A stretch of 64,000 nucleotides of DNA from Nitrospirota bacterium. Lineage in GTDB: Bacteria; Nitrospirota; Thermodesulfovibrionia; Thermodesulfovibrionales; UBA1546. Shown piece after piece: positions 40,860 through 48,900 of the stretch (position 1 is its first letter; each line of letters opens with the position of its first letter). The notes under the pieces are model-generated. The model made no database searches. It saw only the letters and a list, made by a program, of their open reading frames with translations, and was not told the DNA's origin. Both the position numbers and the translations under genes were made by a program. The stretch is taken from the NCBI GenBank assembly GCA_009773185.1, contig WPIF01000001.1, forward strand, positions 1 to 64,000. The letters run 5' to 3'.

Positions 40860-42003
40860 AAAAGCCATTAATACTTTCCCTTGCCCTTTCCCTTGCCCAC
40901 CTGTCCGCCTCAATAACCACATCAATCTCTGTGACAGGCTCTTTCCTGTGCGAATTCATTACCTCTTTAATTATAACAGGAATATCATTAAACCCTATCC
41001 TTTTTTGAAGAAATGCATCCACGGCAACCTCATTTGCGGCATTTAAAACAGCAGGCATTGTTCCGCCTTCTTTAGACGCCTCATACGCATATAAAAGACA
41101 GGGGAAACATTCTGTGTCAGGTTTCCGGAATGTGAGTTTTTCAATACTGCTTAAATCAAGCTCCGGCATGGGCTCCTCAATCCTTTCAGGATATGAAAGC
41201 GCATAAGCTATGGGGCCCTTCATATCAGGGACTGAAAGCTGTGCCAGATAACTCCTGTCTTTAAACTCAATCATTGAATGGACTATGCTCTGAGGATGTA
41301 CAAGCACATCAATCTTATCTGAAGAAAAACCAAAAAGATGATGTGCCTCTATGACCTCAAGCCCCTTATTCATAAGCGTTGCAGAGTCTATTGTTATTTT
41401 CCTGCCCATATCCCAGTTTGGATGTTTCAGGGCATCCTCCAGAGTCACCTTGCCCAACTCTTTTCTGGTACTGCCGAAAAAGGGGCCGCCGGAAGCGGTA
41501 AGCACTATCCGTTTTATGGAGTCCCTGCCCCGCCCTTCGATGCACTGAAATATGGCGCTATGCTCGCTGTCCACAGGAATTATTTTTGAGCCGTATTTTG
41601 CTGCATACGCCATAACTATCTCCCCTGCAACAACAAGGGACTCTTTGTTGGCGAGCCCGACTGTTTTCCCTGCCCTTACAGCAGAAAGCGTCGGCAGAAG
41701 GCCTGCAAAACCAACAATTGCTGAAAGTACAAAATCAGACCTGCTGTATGAAGCAACCTCTGCAATGCCTGCATCGTCTGACAAGACTTCAATATCAAGT
41801 TTTTTTCTTAACTTGATTGCGTTTGCTCCATCAGCTACTGCCACTATTTCCGGCTTAAATTTCTTTATCTGATCTTCGAGTAATCTTATGTTGCTGTTAG
41901 CAGTAAGCCCTATTACCTTAAACCGGTCCCTGCATTTTGAGATTACTTCAAGAGCGCTTCTCCCTATCGAGCCTGTCGAACCTAATATTGTTACCAGTTT
42001 CAC
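40846..42003 (-). CDS. dxr: 1-deoxy-D-xylulose 5-phosphate reductoisomerase
   Basis: This protein of about 385 residues starts at GTG 42003, overlapping the cdsA stop (GTGA). LVTILGSTGSIGRSALEVI is the NADPH site. The catalytic motifs are VDSEHSAIFQ, LTASGGPFFG, NWDMGRKITIDSATLMNKGLE and LSYPER. The C-terminal helical domain is complete up to SGRT, whose codons come from a dispersed repeat. It makes MEP for isoprenoids, consistent with uppS in the same operon. Confidence 0.94.
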   Translation of the reverse strand: MKLVTILGSTGSIGRSALEVISKCRDRFKVIGLTANSNIRLLEDQIKKFKPEIVAVADGANAIKLRKKLDIEVLSDDAGIAEVASYSRSDFVLSAIVGFAGLLPTLSAVRAGKTVGLANKESLVVAGEIVMAYAAKYGSKIIPVDSEHSAIFQCIEGRGRDSIKRIVLTASGGPFFGSTRKELGKVTLEDALKHPNWDMGRKITIDSATLMNKGLEVIEAHHLFGFSSDKIDVLVHPQSIVHSMIEFKDRSYLAQLSVPDMKGPIAYALSYPERIEEPMPELDLSSIEKLTFRKPDTECFPCLLYAYEASKEGGTMPAVLNAANEVAVDAFLQKRIGFNDIPVIIKEVMNSHRKEPVTEIDVVIEADRWARERARESINGFSGRT

Positions 42004-42839
42004 TTTATTAACCCAAAAACTATTGCAGCCCAATAGAGCACAGGCCCGGCAAACAGCACCCCGTCAATCTTATCAAGCACGCCGCCGTGTCCCGGAAATA
42101 TGTTGCTTGAGTCTTTAATGCCGGCATCCCGTTTGAACATTGACTCCACCAGATCTCCTATAATAGTTACTGCGCCCGTAATTATTCCCAGCCCGACAGC
42201 CGTAAATAAAGGCAAGGCTATTGAAGATATAAATACCGTCTTAAGAATAACCGCTCCTGCTGCCCCGCCTGCTATGGAGCCGACAGCGCCTGCAACTGTC
42301 TTATTAGGGCTTATCGCCTCATACAGTTTTCTCCCGCCAATACCTTTGCCCATATAATATGCAAGGCTGTCCGAGGCCCACACGCATCCGTAAAGGAATA
42401 TTATCCATTCATATCCCTGATTCCTGAGGTATATCTGATAACCAAGGAGCCATGGAATATATACGATAGCAGTCACTGCAGTTGCTGTATCAAACAGCGA
42501 GGATTCAGGGCCACGTTTAAAAAAAAGTCTCATGCAGGCAATCACGATAAATAAGACTGCAAACAAATCAAAAGGCTGAAAGCCGAGGGCTGTCCCGACA
42601 AGTCGGGACTCTCCGGGGAGAGAGGGCTGAGGGCTAAAGGCTAAAATAGTTACTGCCCCGAAAGCAAGGCCCGTATATTTCAACAGGCCTTTAACCCTGT
42701 ACATAGAATAGAATTCGTACTGTGCAACAGCTGTGACGGCAATAAGCAAAAAAAGAAAATACACTGCCGGAAGTTTTGTTATGTAGAAATAAGCAAGGGG
42801 CAGTATGATAAAAGCAATGATCAGCCTTTTCCGATGCAT
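42000..42839 (-). CDS. cdsA: Phosphatidate cytidylyltransferase (CdsA)
   Basis: This 279-residue multi-pass membrane protein makes CDP-diacylglycerol. The C-terminal signature SNIFPGHGGVLDKIDG is intact, preceded by DSLAYYMGKGIGGRKLYEAISPNKT. Residues about 64-90 (AFSPQPSLPGESRLVG) are encoded by heptamer repeats and a CCCGACAAGTCGGG palindrome inserted in frame in a loop between two membrane segments. It overlaps dxr by four bases and starts just after uppS. Confidence 0.93.
   Translation of the reverse strand: MHRKRLIIAFIILPLAYFYITKLPAVYFLFLLIAVTAVAQYEFYSMYRVKGLLKYTGLAFGAVTILAFSPQPSLPGESRLVGTALGFQPFDLFAVLFIVIACMRLFFKRGPESSLFDTATAVTAIVYIPWLLGYQIYLRNQGYEWIIFLYGCVWASDSLAYYMGKGIGGRKLYEAISPNKTVAGAVGSIAGGAAGAVILKTVFISSIALPLFTAVGLGIITGAVTIIGDLVESMFKRDAGIKDSSNIFPGHGGVLDKIDGVLFAGPVLYWAAIVFGLIK
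42570..42649. repeat. Heptamer repeats plus palindrome inside cdsA
   Basis: GAGGGCT, GAGGGCT and AAAGGCT units (+ strand) flank TCCCGACAAGTCGGGA. The insert keeps the cdsA frame. Confidence 0.65.
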
Positions 42840-42840
42840 A

Positions 42841-43557
42841 TCAGGGCTTTGCCCTCAGAGGCACAGCGCCGAACCTTCTCTCCCGCATCTGGTAATCATG
42901 AAGTGCAACGTAAAATTCATCCTTTGTAAAATCAGGCCAGAGCGTATCCGTGAAATAAAACTCGGAATACGCGCCCTGCCAGAGCAGGAAATTGCTTATG
43001 CGCCTTTCCCCGCTTGTCCTTATTATAAGGTCAGGCGATGGAAGGCCTGCTGTATCCAGAAAAGAATCAAAAGAATCCTCTGTAATCTTGTCCGGGTCAA
43101 TGCCGGATGAAACAAGTTTTTTCACTGCCCTGATGATCTCATTCCTTCCCCCGTAACTTAGGGCTGAAGTCAATGTCATGCCGGTATTGCCGGCTGTCCT
43201 TTCCTCTGTTTCAGATATCAGCGCCTGTATATTATCAGGCAGCATCCATGTCTCCCCTATTGTCCTGAAGACAATCCCTTTTTCCATAAACTCATTAAAT
43301 TCATTTCTGAGATATATCTCGAGAAGTTTCATCAGGGTTGCAACTTCGGCTTTAGGTCTCTGCCAGTTTTCTATGGAAAAGACATATAAGGTCAAGTTTT
43401 TTATCCCAACTTCCATTGCAGCGGCAATTATCTCCCTTGCCCTTTCCGAGCCTCTCCTGTGCCCTTCAATCCTGGGAAGACCGCGTAATTCAGCCCACCT
43501 TCCGTTCCCATCCATTATTATTCCCACATGCGCCGGGATTTTCTCAGATAATAACAC
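42841..43557 (-). CDS. uppS: Isoprenyl transferase (undecaprenyl diphosphate synthase)
   Basis: This 238-residue protein has the family motifs HVGIIMDGNGRWAELRGLPRIEGHRRG (catalytic Asp and FPP site), LYVFSIENWQRP, ALSYGGRNEI and the C-terminal RTSGERRISNFLLWQGAYSEF with DFTKDEF. It makes the lipid carrier for peptidoglycan and LPS. It is the first gene of the operon leading to mfd. Confidence 0.95.
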   Translation of the reverse strand: MLLSEKIPAHVGIIMDGNGRWAELRGLPRIEGHRRGSERAREIIAAAMEVGIKNLTLYVFSIENWQRPKAEVATLMKLLEIYLRNEFNEFMEKGIVFRTIGETWMLPDNIQALISETEERTAGNTGMTLTSALSYGGRNEIIRAVKKLVSSGIDPDKITEDSFDSFLDTAGLPSPDLIIRTSGERRISNFLLWQGAYSEFYFTDTLWPDFTKDEFYVALHDYQMRERRFGAVPLRAKP

Positions 43558-43637
43558 CGTTACCTCCTCCCATTACCGCGTGTAGCGGATCGCGTATATA
43601 TTTAATTCCATTACACGCTGCTCACTATACGCTTTTT

Positions 43638-45371
43638 TTATCTCCCCTTAAGCGAATATATGTAAAGCACACTGCCCAGCGGATTTTCTCCCTTAAAAAT
43701 ATTTTGCAGTTTTATCCCGAATGACGGCCTGTCAAGCAAAATAAGCCTGTCGCCTTCAAGCGAATAATCAAGCAGGGTCCCCGGGATATTCTCTATAACA
43801 GTCCTTTCTTCCATGGAAACCCCGGTCCACCACAGGCTCCTGACCTGAGAATTGCTGTATCCCATCCCCTTAGCCATATCTACAAACGGAAGCCTCTTTA
43901 TAACAAAGACCTCCCTGTTTTGCAGGGAAAGCCTGTCCTTTACAGACCATTTTTCCTTCATATCTGCCATAACAGTAGGCGCCGGCTTTCTGAATGTTGT
44001 GAGAAAACCTCCGTAATCCTCTTTGCTTTGCCATATCTTCTTCCCGCCATCATAAAGGCTAAGATATCCTGCATCATCATAGGCAAGGATTAACCTTCTG
44101 CCGTCGGACTCATTTATGTAGACAAAATCGTAAATATTAACATCGCCTGGAAGGCTTATATTACCGCCTTTCTTATATCCATCTTTCCATATAATCGTAA
44201 AAACAGGGCCTCTGTATCCTTCTCCTGCAGTATATGCCTGTGCAATAAGTTCGCTCCCTATACGCCTCAAAAAGACATTACCTTCCCAGAGCACAGAAAA
44301 CTTATCATTTTTCATTTCATATATGCGCGAGATAATCTTTTCATCCTTCATAAGAGTAAGCATGACCTCGTGCCTGCCGTCTCCATTTATATCCATAACA
44401 TCGAGCCAGAGATGGTCATCCATTGCAGCGCCCTTAATCTCATAGCGGCGGCTGACTTCACCGCCAGGCATATAAAAACGCACATCCTTGCCTGTGCTCA
44501 GCAATATTTCTGCCTTTCCGTCGCCATCAACATCGCCGGATGCAATTAATCTCACCCCAAAAGGCAGATCAACATAAAGCCATGTGTCAACTTTTTGAGG
44601 GCCAAAAAATTCTTCGCCAAACTTAAATTCCTTCATAAGCGCAAAGGCAACCTTCGTCTCGCTCTCTGCAAATCTGACTGCATTATCAACCCAGAACAGT
44701 CTCTGCATGAGCAGGATATCTCCTCCTGCACCTTTCGCCGAGAGGATAAGCACAACATCTGCATTCAGCTTCTTCGCCTCTGCAAGGACCTCATCATCGC
44801 TGTCGGTCTCAAGCGCTGTATCAATAAGTTCAAATCTTCCCGTCTCCTTCAGCAGCCTGTAATACGAATCTGCAAGGCTCCAGTCAACATTCCTGCGATG
44901 ATAAAAAAGCATACGGACGCCTGTCTCTGAAACCCTTATCCTGTCAGATTCCTTCGCAGCGCCCTTAAGGATGCTGATAGCTGATGTATCGGGGCCGACA
45001 TCTCTTACTTCAGCCTTACCGATTACTGCCTCCAGTAGCCCTATAGGTTCTTTAGTAACCGGATGCAGAAATGGAGTCCCTTCCCTGAAAACAGTAAAGC
45101 GCATCCCTTTTTTTACATCTGCCTTAATGCCAATATCAGCTACAGCGCTTCCATTGCTAATTGATTTAATTCTGCCCTTCAAGGGCTTAAAATATGAAAG
45201 GACTTCGTCCCGCATTATATTAAGAGGATTGTCATCGGCATGAGCAGTGAACAGTGAACAGTGAACAGTGAACAATAAAAAACCAGTGAACAGTAAACAG
45301 TGAATAGTGAATAGTCTTCCGATTTTTATTAACTGACACCTGACACCTGACACCTGTTTTATTAGCCTCAC
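43638..45371 (-). CDS. Secreted FG-GAP-type protein with FlgT/CsgG-like N-domain
   Basis: This protein of about 577 residues starts at GTG 45371, overlapping the GH57 stop (GTGA). The long N-terminal signal region (residues about 20-50) is made of repeated units (LFTIHCLLFT, LFTVHCSLFTAHA) encoded by GTGAACA heptamers. Residues about 60-120 resemble the FlgT C-terminal fold (AVADIGIKADVKKGMRFTVFREG). A CsgG-like segment and FG-GAP/VCBS beta-propeller blades (DVDGDGKAEILLSTG, DINGDGRHEVMLTL) follow. It is probably an outer-membrane-associated periplasmic protein. Its function is unknown. Confidence 0.65.
   Translation of the reverse strand: MRLIKQVSGVRCQLIKIGRLFTIHCLLFTGFLLFTVHCSLFTAHADDNPLNIMRDEVLSYFKPLKGRIKSISNGSAVADIGIKADVKKGMRFTVFREGTPFLHPVTKEPIGLLEAVIGKAEVRDVGPDTSAISILKGAAKESDRIRVSETGVRMLFYHRRNVDWSLADSYYRLLKETGRFELIDTALETDSDDEVLAEAKKLNADVVLILSAKGAGGDILLMQRLFWVDNAVRFAESETKVAFALMKEFKFGEEFFGPQKVDTWLYVDLPFGVRLIASGDVDGDGKAEILLSTGKDVRFYMPGGEVSRRYEIKGAAMDDHLWLDVMDINGDGRHEVMLTLMKDEKIISRIYEMKNDKFSVLWEGNVFLRRIGSELIAQAYTAGEGYRGPVFTIIWKDGYKKGGNISLPGDVNIYDFVYINESDGRRLILAYDDAGYLSLYDGGKKIWQSKEDYGGFLTTFRKPAPTVMADMKEKWSVKDRLSLQNREVFVIKRLPFVDMAKGMGYSNSQVRSLWWTGVSMEERTVIENIPGTLLDYSLEGDRLILLDRPSFGIKLQNIFKGENPLGSVLYIYSLKGR
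45241..45357. repeat. Heptamer arrays (GTGAACA and TGACACC) in a signal-peptide region
   Basis: At least six units of GTGAACA or variants (45241-45316) and three of TGACACC (45333-45356). Both lie in the coding sequence of the FG-GAP protein's N-terminus. Confidence 0.85.
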
Positions 45372-47623
45372 TTCTTCCCCTCTCCAAAACAAATATTGAA
45401 CCCTATTTTTTCCGCCCCGGTCTCCTCAGCGACTCGCCGGGTGCGAGCGGATCCCCGATTACTATCACTCAAATCAAGCTTCTTCATGAATAAAAATGCC
45501 GTGCCCTGATACAGCCTCTCAACTCCCTGCTCTGACAGGGAAATGGTCTCCACCGGATAATGCCACAAATCCACATCTTCGTCAAAGGAAAACTCCATCT
45601 TCAGGTTGAGAAATTCGTCCTTAATGAAAAATCCGGTTATAGCATTATGCATGCCTTTATCCTTTATAAAAAGAGATTTATTCCCTGCATGTACTGTGGC
45701 ATATGGAGAACCTAAAAAAGAGAGATTAAATTCTATAGCAAATATGCCAGCATACCTGCCCCCGAGCAGGTAATCAACCCTTATCCCTGATTTTTTGCCC
45801 ACCCCGGCGGATCCCTGAAATAAAACAGTCTTGTCAATTTTTACCTGACAGCCTGAAGCAATTCCCTCCCTTGACAGGATGACGCCTGTGCCCTCCTTCT
45901 TTTTAATCTGCTCCAGATGATAAGGACTGCCTATAAAGTCACCCCTTTCATCGTATTCGGACCTTATTAAGTCATTGAGTTTTATATTATAATCGAAAAA
46001 ATGGTCCAGCAGCGACATTCTTCTGTAATTATCGTATACAAGGCAATCCAAAAGGCCTTCCTCTTTAACAAAAAATCTGTCGTGGATTGTCTTTGCTTCT
46101 CCTGCATCATTTTGTGTTGTCTCTAATATTTTAGAATGATATGCCTCAGGCCTGCGGGTAAGTATATCCAGTGTATTAACCTGCCTGCTTTTTATTGAAA
46201 GCTCAACAAGCGCCCCGCCCTCTTCTGTAAAAAATGCAGCCATATCTCCCCTGCCTATGCATATATCCTTAAACCCGTCGCAATCAAGGTCGCCCTGTTC
46301 AATAAATTCCGTAACTTTTCCCCTTTCTGTAACTTTTGCAACTATTTTCCCTTTTGTTTTTTTACCCTCTGAACCTAATATCTTTTCAGCCGCTAATTCT
46401 GCATTGAGAAGATGCCTGTACAATGAAGACCTCAGATGCGGCAGGTAAAGCCCCCCAAAGATGCCGTGCCAGTATGCATCATTACACTGGCCCTTCCAGA
46501 GTTCATGCAGCATTAAGCGTGTAGCATTTAGCGTATGGCGTGTAGGTTTTTGAGATTTTCTTTCTCTACCCGCTACACGCTGCGCGCTAACCGCTTTGAT
46601 TGCCTCATGCACTTTATTGCTTATCATCAACATCCTCTTATGGATATGGTTTGATTCGGGATATTTTGCAAAAAAGGAACGCCATGTCCCTCCCCTCAAA
46701 AAACTTTTGGCCCTGTCTCCGAACAGCTTCTGCATCTCGGTTAACGCATACTCATAATCAAGCGCACTGTCAGGAGGCAAGGTCCACTCACCCATTTCCC
46801 TGTAAGACGCAGCAGGCAGATATACCATGCCATTTGGATAGAACCTTTCCTGATGCCCGGCAAAGGTTGTAGTCTCTATCCATTCGGAGTTCTCTTCAAG
46901 GGCGGAAAAAAATCTATTAAGCCAATCCTCTTCATAGCAGTGCTTATATGTGTCAGGCCATAACCCGAATTTTTCACCGTCATCCGCCATGGTAAGCAGA
47001 GGAGAGCCTCCTGCCATGGAAACCTCTTTCAGGTATGACATTACATTATCAACATCCTTAAAGGGTATGCGATATCTCAATTCCTCGCTCCCCGGAAAAA
47101 CCTTTATTGAATGCCCGTTTTCTTCTGTCATGTAATACCCTAAAAGGTCCCGGTTCTCAAGCCCTGCAAGCTTAAAATGATAATCATCCACTGACAGATA
47201 TTCTATCCCTGCCTGTAATATATACTTTGGTATATGCGGCTCCCATACCCTTTCTGCAAGCCACATGCCCCTGGGCGCATAACCAAACCTGTCTTTTATA
47301 TAGGCGGTCATCTCTTCTATCTGCGTAACCCTGTCGTTCTCCGGCAGGGAACAGAGGACCGGTTCGTAGAACCCGCCTGAAAGCAACTCTACCCTCCCGC
47401 CTTTTATCAGCGCCCTTATCATATCAATTGCCTCGGGATGCCTTTTTTCGAACCACAAGAGGAGATTCCCGGAGTAATGCAGAACAATCTTTAATTTCCG
47501 GCGCTCAAGAAACCGCTCAAGAAAAGGCAGATATGCGCGCTGGTAAGCCTCTTCAAGCACATGCTCAAAATTTCCCACAGGCTGATGGTTATGGATTGAA
47601 AGTATAAGCTTGAGTTTTGACAT
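45368..47623 (-). CDS. Glycoside hydrolase family 57 (alpha-amylase / 4-alpha-glucanotransferase type)
   Basis: This 751-residue protein opens with the GH57 signature SIHNHQPVGNF. The nucleophile Glu is in WLAERVWEP and the second catalytic Asp is probably in TMADDGEKFG. The central DUF1925-like and C-terminal DUF1926 beta domains follow, as in Pyrococcus-type amylase/glucanotransferase. It probably acts on glycogen-like alpha-glucans; no signal peptide, so cytoplasmic. Residues about 342-371 and about 721-732 (RGSARTRRVAEE) are encoded by dispersed repeats inserted in frame. It overlaps the FG-GAP gene by four bases. Confidence 0.88.
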   Translation of the reverse strand: MSKLKLILSIHNHQPVGNFEHVLEEAYQRAYLPFLERFLERRKLKIVLHYSGNLLLWFEKRHPEAIDMIRALIKGGRVELLSGGFYEPVLCSLPENDRVTQIEEMTAYIKDRFGYAPRGMWLAERVWEPHIPKYILQAGIEYLSVDDYHFKLAGLENRDLLGYYMTEENGHSIKVFPGSEELRYRIPFKDVDNVMSYLKEVSMAGGSPLLTMADDGEKFGLWPDTYKHCYEEDWLNRFFSALEENSEWIETTTFAGHQERFYPNGMVYLPAASYREMGEWTLPPDSALDYEYALTEMQKLFGDRAKSFLRGGTWRSFFAKYPESNHIHKRMLMISNKVHEAIKAVSAQRVAGRERKSQKPTRHTLNATRLMLHELWKGQCNDAYWHGIFGGLYLPHLRSSLYRHLLNAELAAEKILGSEGKKTKGKIVAKVTERGKVTEFIEQGDLDCDGFKDICIGRGDMAAFFTEEGGALVELSIKSRQVNTLDILTRRPEAYHSKILETTQNDAGEAKTIHDRFFVKEEGLLDCLVYDNYRRMSLLDHFFDYNIKLNDLIRSEYDERGDFIGSPYHLEQIKKKEGTGVILSREGIASGCQVKIDKTVLFQGSAGVGKKSGIRVDYLLGGRYAGIFAIEFNLSFLGSPYATVHAGNKSLFIKDKGMHNAITGFFIKDEFLNLKMEFSFDEDVDLWHYPVETISLSEQGVERLYQGTAFLFMKKLDLSDSNRGSARTRRVAEETGAEKIGFNICFGEGKK
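45425..45460. repeat. Palindromic element inside the GH57 gene
   Basis: CTCAGCGACTCGCCGGGTGCGAG resembles the CTCGGCGAGTCGCCCGAGG palindrome at 3720-3740. It is in frame near the C-terminus. Confidence 0.45.
46511..46598. repeat. Heptamer repeats (AGCGTGT family) inside the GH57 gene
   Basis: AGCGTGT, AGCATTT, AGCGTAT and GGCGTGT run one way and CCGCTAC, ACGCTGC run back, giving a fold-back insert of about 30 codons in frame. Confidence 0.7.
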
Positions 47624-47765
47624 TAAGTTATAGATCCCTTAAATTTTGTATTTATTCCCCTGCAAATTTACGAATTACCTTGCAGAACACACCCACTTAA
47701 ATTTTATAATTATAGCATATATGGTACTGTTAATAGCTTAAATTGATATCACCCGTTAACAAACT

Positions 47766-48890
47766 ATGAAACTTATTTTTATAAAGAAAAACTTCTCGGT
47801 TCACGGCGGCGCTGAAAATTACATGAAAACACTTATAGCCCACCTGAGCGATAAAGCTGATATCCACGTCGTAGCAAAAAAATGGATAGAAAGCCCGGGG
47901 ATAACCTTTCACAGAATAGATTCACTGTCTCTTGGTTCATTCCTGTCAACAATAGCCTTCAATGCCGGTACCTGCCGCAAAATAAAAACCCTCAGCGCCG
48001 ATTGCGTAATAAGCTTTGAACGCACGACGTGCCAGGACATATACAGGGCAGGAGAAGGATGCCACAGGGAATGGCTCAGGCTCAGAGAAATGAGCGAGCC
48101 CTTCTGGAAAAAATATACATTCATGATAAACCCGCTTCATATCGCGCTTCTGAGGCTTGAGAAGCAATTGTTCTCAGACACAAAAATTATTATTGCAAAC
48201 TCAAATATGGTCAAATCCCAGATAATGAAGCATTATAATGTCCCGGAGGAGAGGATACGGATTATTTACAATGGCGTTGACCTTAAACGGTTCTCTCCTG
48301 AAAATGCGGAGATCCACAGGGCGAAGATGCGGCAGGAGCTTTCGATAAGTGAAGACACAAAACTCATCCTCTTCGTGGGCTCGGGTTTTGAGAGAAAAGG
48401 CCTCAAGACACTCCTCCGTGCAATATCTCTTTTAAAGCAGGGAAATGATATAAAGCTGATAGTTATCGGTAAAGGAAATATTAAAAAATTCCAATCTATC
48501 GCAAAAAAATACGGAATTCATGACAGGGTTTTATTTCCCGGGCCTCAGAAAGAGATAGAAAAATTCTATGCAGCAGCAGATGTATTTGCGCTTCCGACAA
48601 TCTATGACCCTTTCAGCAATGCAACACTGGAGGCAATGGCATCAGGGCTTCCGGTCATAACAACCAGAAATAACGGGGTATCAGAGCTAATACAGGACGG
48701 CGAAGAAGGCTTTGCAATAGAAAACCCTCTGGATTACAATATGCTGGCTGAAAAAATAAAATCAGCCCTTGCAGGGCATGAAGCAATGGGACACAAGGCA
48801 AGGCTCAGGGCAGAAAAATTTCCCATAGAAAAAGCAGCAGATGAGTTTATAAAAATAATAGAGGGGAAGCAAGCTTCCCCTCTATCTTAA
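47766..48890 (+). CDS. GT4-family glycosyltransferase (LPS-core type)
   Basis: This 374-residue GT-B protein has an N-terminal acceptor domain (NFSVHGGAENYMKTL, RAGEGCHREWLR, as in RfaG-like heptose/glucose transferases). In the C-terminal nucleotide-sugar domain are IRIIYNGVDLKRF, LFVGSGFERKGLKTLL and the EX7E motif in DPFSNATLEAMASGLPVITT. It probably adds a sugar to LPS core or a capsule precursor. The last codons form one arm of a hairpin that also terminates the convergent gene. No ribosome site is evident before the ATG. Confidence 0.88.
   Translation: MKLIFIKKNFSVHGGAENYMKTLIAHLSDKADIHVVAKKWIESPGITFHRIDSLSLGSFLSTIAFNAGTCRKIKTLSADCVISFERTTCQDIYRAGEGCHREWLRLREMSEPFWKKYTFMINPLHIALLRLEKQLFSDTKIIIANSNMVKSQIMKHYNVPEERIRIIYNGVDLKRFSPENAEIHRAKMRQELSISEDTKLILFVGSGFERKGLKTLLRAISLLKQGNDIKLIVIGKGNIKKFQSIAKKYGIHDRVLFPGPQKEIEKFYAAADVFALPTIYDPFSNATLEAMASGLPVITTRNNGVSELIQDGEEGFAIENPLDYNMLAEKIKSALAGHEAMGHKARLRAEKFPIEKAADEFIKIIEGKQASPLS
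48851..48885 (-). terminator. Terminator of the cytochrome-locus end, inside the glycosyltransferase 3' end
   Basis: ATAGAGGGGAAGC (48858-48870) and GCTTCCCCTCTAT (48873-48885) form a perfect 13-bp stem. On the minus strand it is followed by TATTATTTTTA. The stem lies in the coding sequence of the convergent gene. Confidence 0.75.
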
Positions 48891-48900
48891 CTATTAATAC

